From a virus: a DNA stretch of 20,758 nt. Every line of letters begins with the position of its first letter. Position 1 is the first letter of the stretch. The position numbers and the translations under genes are program-made. Location: positions 1 through 20,758 of IMG/VR virus record IMGVR_UViG_3300020021_000055. One strand, written 5' to 3'. Under the pieces are notes generated by a model. It ran no database searches. It saw only the letters and a program-made list of their open reading frames with translations, and had not been told where the DNA came from. Positions 19,895 through 20,758 of the stretch are shown piece after piece.

Positions 19895-20758
19895 CTATGC
19901 AAGAGCGTACAGCTCATCCCTTTGCTTCTGCACTACATCGCTGTTGATATACTCATCATAGGTCATCAGCTTATCTATGGTGCCGCCGGGGGTTAGTTCA
20001 ATAATGCGGGTGGCAACGGTTTCTACCAGCTCATGGTCACGCGAGGTGAACAGGATGGTGCCTCGGAAGTCTTTCAGACCGTTGTTTAACGCGGTGATGG
20101 ATTCCAGGTCGAGGTGGTTGGTTGGTTCATCAAACATCAGCAAATTGGCTGATTGCAGCATCATGCGGCTAAACATGCATCGCATTTTTTCGCCGCCTGA
20201 CAGTACATTGCTTTTCTTTAATACTTCTTCGCCCGAGAACAGCATGCGGCCTAAAAAACCACGGATAAACTGGTCATCCTTTTCACCGGGCGAGTATTCA
20301 CGCAGCCAGTCGATCAGGTTATCATCCTTACCTTTAAAATATTCGGCATTGTCAATCGGAATATCGGCAGGATTTATGGTTACACCCCATTTAAATTCGC
20401 CTTTATAGTCCTTATCTCTGCCTGTTAATATGTTATAAAAAGCGGTGGTAGCTAAGCTGTTTTGTGAGAGAATGGCTATTTTATCGCCCTTGTTTACCAT
20501 CAGGCGGATGTCATTAAATAACACCTCGCCGTTCAATGATTTGCTCAGGTTCTCAATCTGCAGGATCTGGTCACCAGCTTCACGACCCTGGTTATTGAAT
20601 ATAATACCCGGGTATTTACGGTTTGACGGCTGGATCTCGTCAATGTTAATTTTATCCAGCGCTTTTTTACGGCTGGTTGCCTGTTTTGATTTGGAAGCAT
20701 TGGCGCTAAACCTGCGGATAAATTCCTGCAGCTCTTTTACCCGGTCTTCTGTCTTTTT
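19895..20758 (-). CDS. ABC-F family ATPase, YbiT-like, C-terminal part
   Basis: A soluble ribosome-associated ATPase of the ABC-F class, running off the right edge; 287 residues are visible. The first 40 form the basic inter-domain linker (LQEFIRRFSANASKSKQATS) typical of YbiT-like proteins. The second nucleotide-binding domain has signature LSGGEKMR, Walker B LLMFDEPTNHLD and D-loop. The Walker A position reads ILSQNSLATTAF, without the usual Gly-Lys, and the H-switch region reads FTSRDHELV where FVSHDREFV is common. Such substitutions may be a Bacteroidota lineage feature. This is chromosomal and outside the prophage. Confidence 0.9.
   Translation of the reverse strand, partial: KKTEDRVKELQEFIRRFSANASKSKQATSRKKALDKINIDEIQPSNRKYPGIIFNNQGREAGDQILQIENLSKSLNGEVLFNDIRLMVNKGDKIAILSQNSLATTAFYNILTGRDKDYKGEFKWGVTINPADIPIDNAEYFKGKDDNLIDWLREYSPGEKDDQFIRGFLGRMLFSGEEVLKKSNVLSGGEKMRCMFSRMMLQSANLLMFDEPTNHLDLESITALNNGLKDFRGTILFTSRDHELVETVATRIIELTPGGTIDKLMTYDEYINSDVVQKQRDELYALA

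Noticed and set aside
19977-20408. Plus-strand frame of 143 codons at the right end
   Set aside because: Shadow of the ABC-F gene, whose motifs are unambiguous on the minus strand.
1-20758. CRISPR array, rRNA, insertion sequence or integrase
   Set aside because: No regularly spaced repeats, rRNA segments, transposase or recombinase motifs were seen on either strand.

Overview
The window looks like the right-hand part of a prophage in a Bacteroidota chromosome, probably of the Sphingobacteriaceae (Pedobacter/Mucilaginibacter type; an inference). The reasons are AT-rich DNA, promoters of the Bacteroidota form TTTG-N19-TAnnTTTG, Lin1244/DUF4373-type replication and DUF4326 genes, and a YbiT-like ABC-F gene of Bacteroidota flavour beside a tRNA-Lys. 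No integrase, portal, capsid or tail genes are visible; if present they lie beyond the left edge.

Layout from right to left, which is the direction of lytic transcription. (1) 19656-20758 is chromosome: the 5'-truncated ABC-F gene, an intergenic inverted repeat, and tRNA-Lys(CTT), whose 3' end faces the prophage and is the likely integration site. (2) 17951-19569, plus strand, is the lysogeny module: an S24-type autocleaving repressor, a small secreted protein and a second XRE regulator. (3) 17845-17950 is the divergent control region, with a near-perfect Bacteroidota promoter whose -7 box lies inside a 16-bp palindrome. (4) 15354-17844, minus strand, carries early small proteins and then a candidate single-strand annealing protein, coupled by an ATGA overlap to a 709-residue protein fusing a RecB-family nuclease to an FtsK-like DNA translocase. 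(5) 13053-13221 has a tRNA-Leu-like gene with an aberrant anticodon arm, then a terminator. (6) 8842-13025 is a tightly overlapping nucleotide and DNA-metabolism operon: MazG-like, HTH_39-like, J-domain protein, Pol X-like nucleotidyltransferase, DNA methyltransferase and two unknowns. (7) 4716-8641 is replication and recombination: DnaB broken by a frameshift, Lin1244-like initiator, mini HTH protein, DUF4326, RuvC-like nuclease and MmcB-like PD-(D/E)XK protein. (8) 1-4704 is packaging and early morphogenesis: papain-like protein, TerS, TerL, small proteins, a broken DUF551-like gene, and a gene with a probable -1 frameshift into an 85-codon extension.

Three observations stand out. First, the nuclease-translocase fusion next to a putative annealing protein looks like a translocase-driven phage recombination system. 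Second, a 24-bp dyad element (AATCTT...GATT, always exactly 24 bp) occurs at four gene junctions, in three cases just upstream of a TAnnTTTG box, and looks like a phage-specific operator or promoter that divides the lytic genes into units. Third, the gene at 518-1126 continues in the -1 frame after a run of nine T, as in phage tail-assembly chaperone genes. The split dnaB and the DUF551 stop codon suggest either that this copy is starting to decay or that the assembly has small errors.
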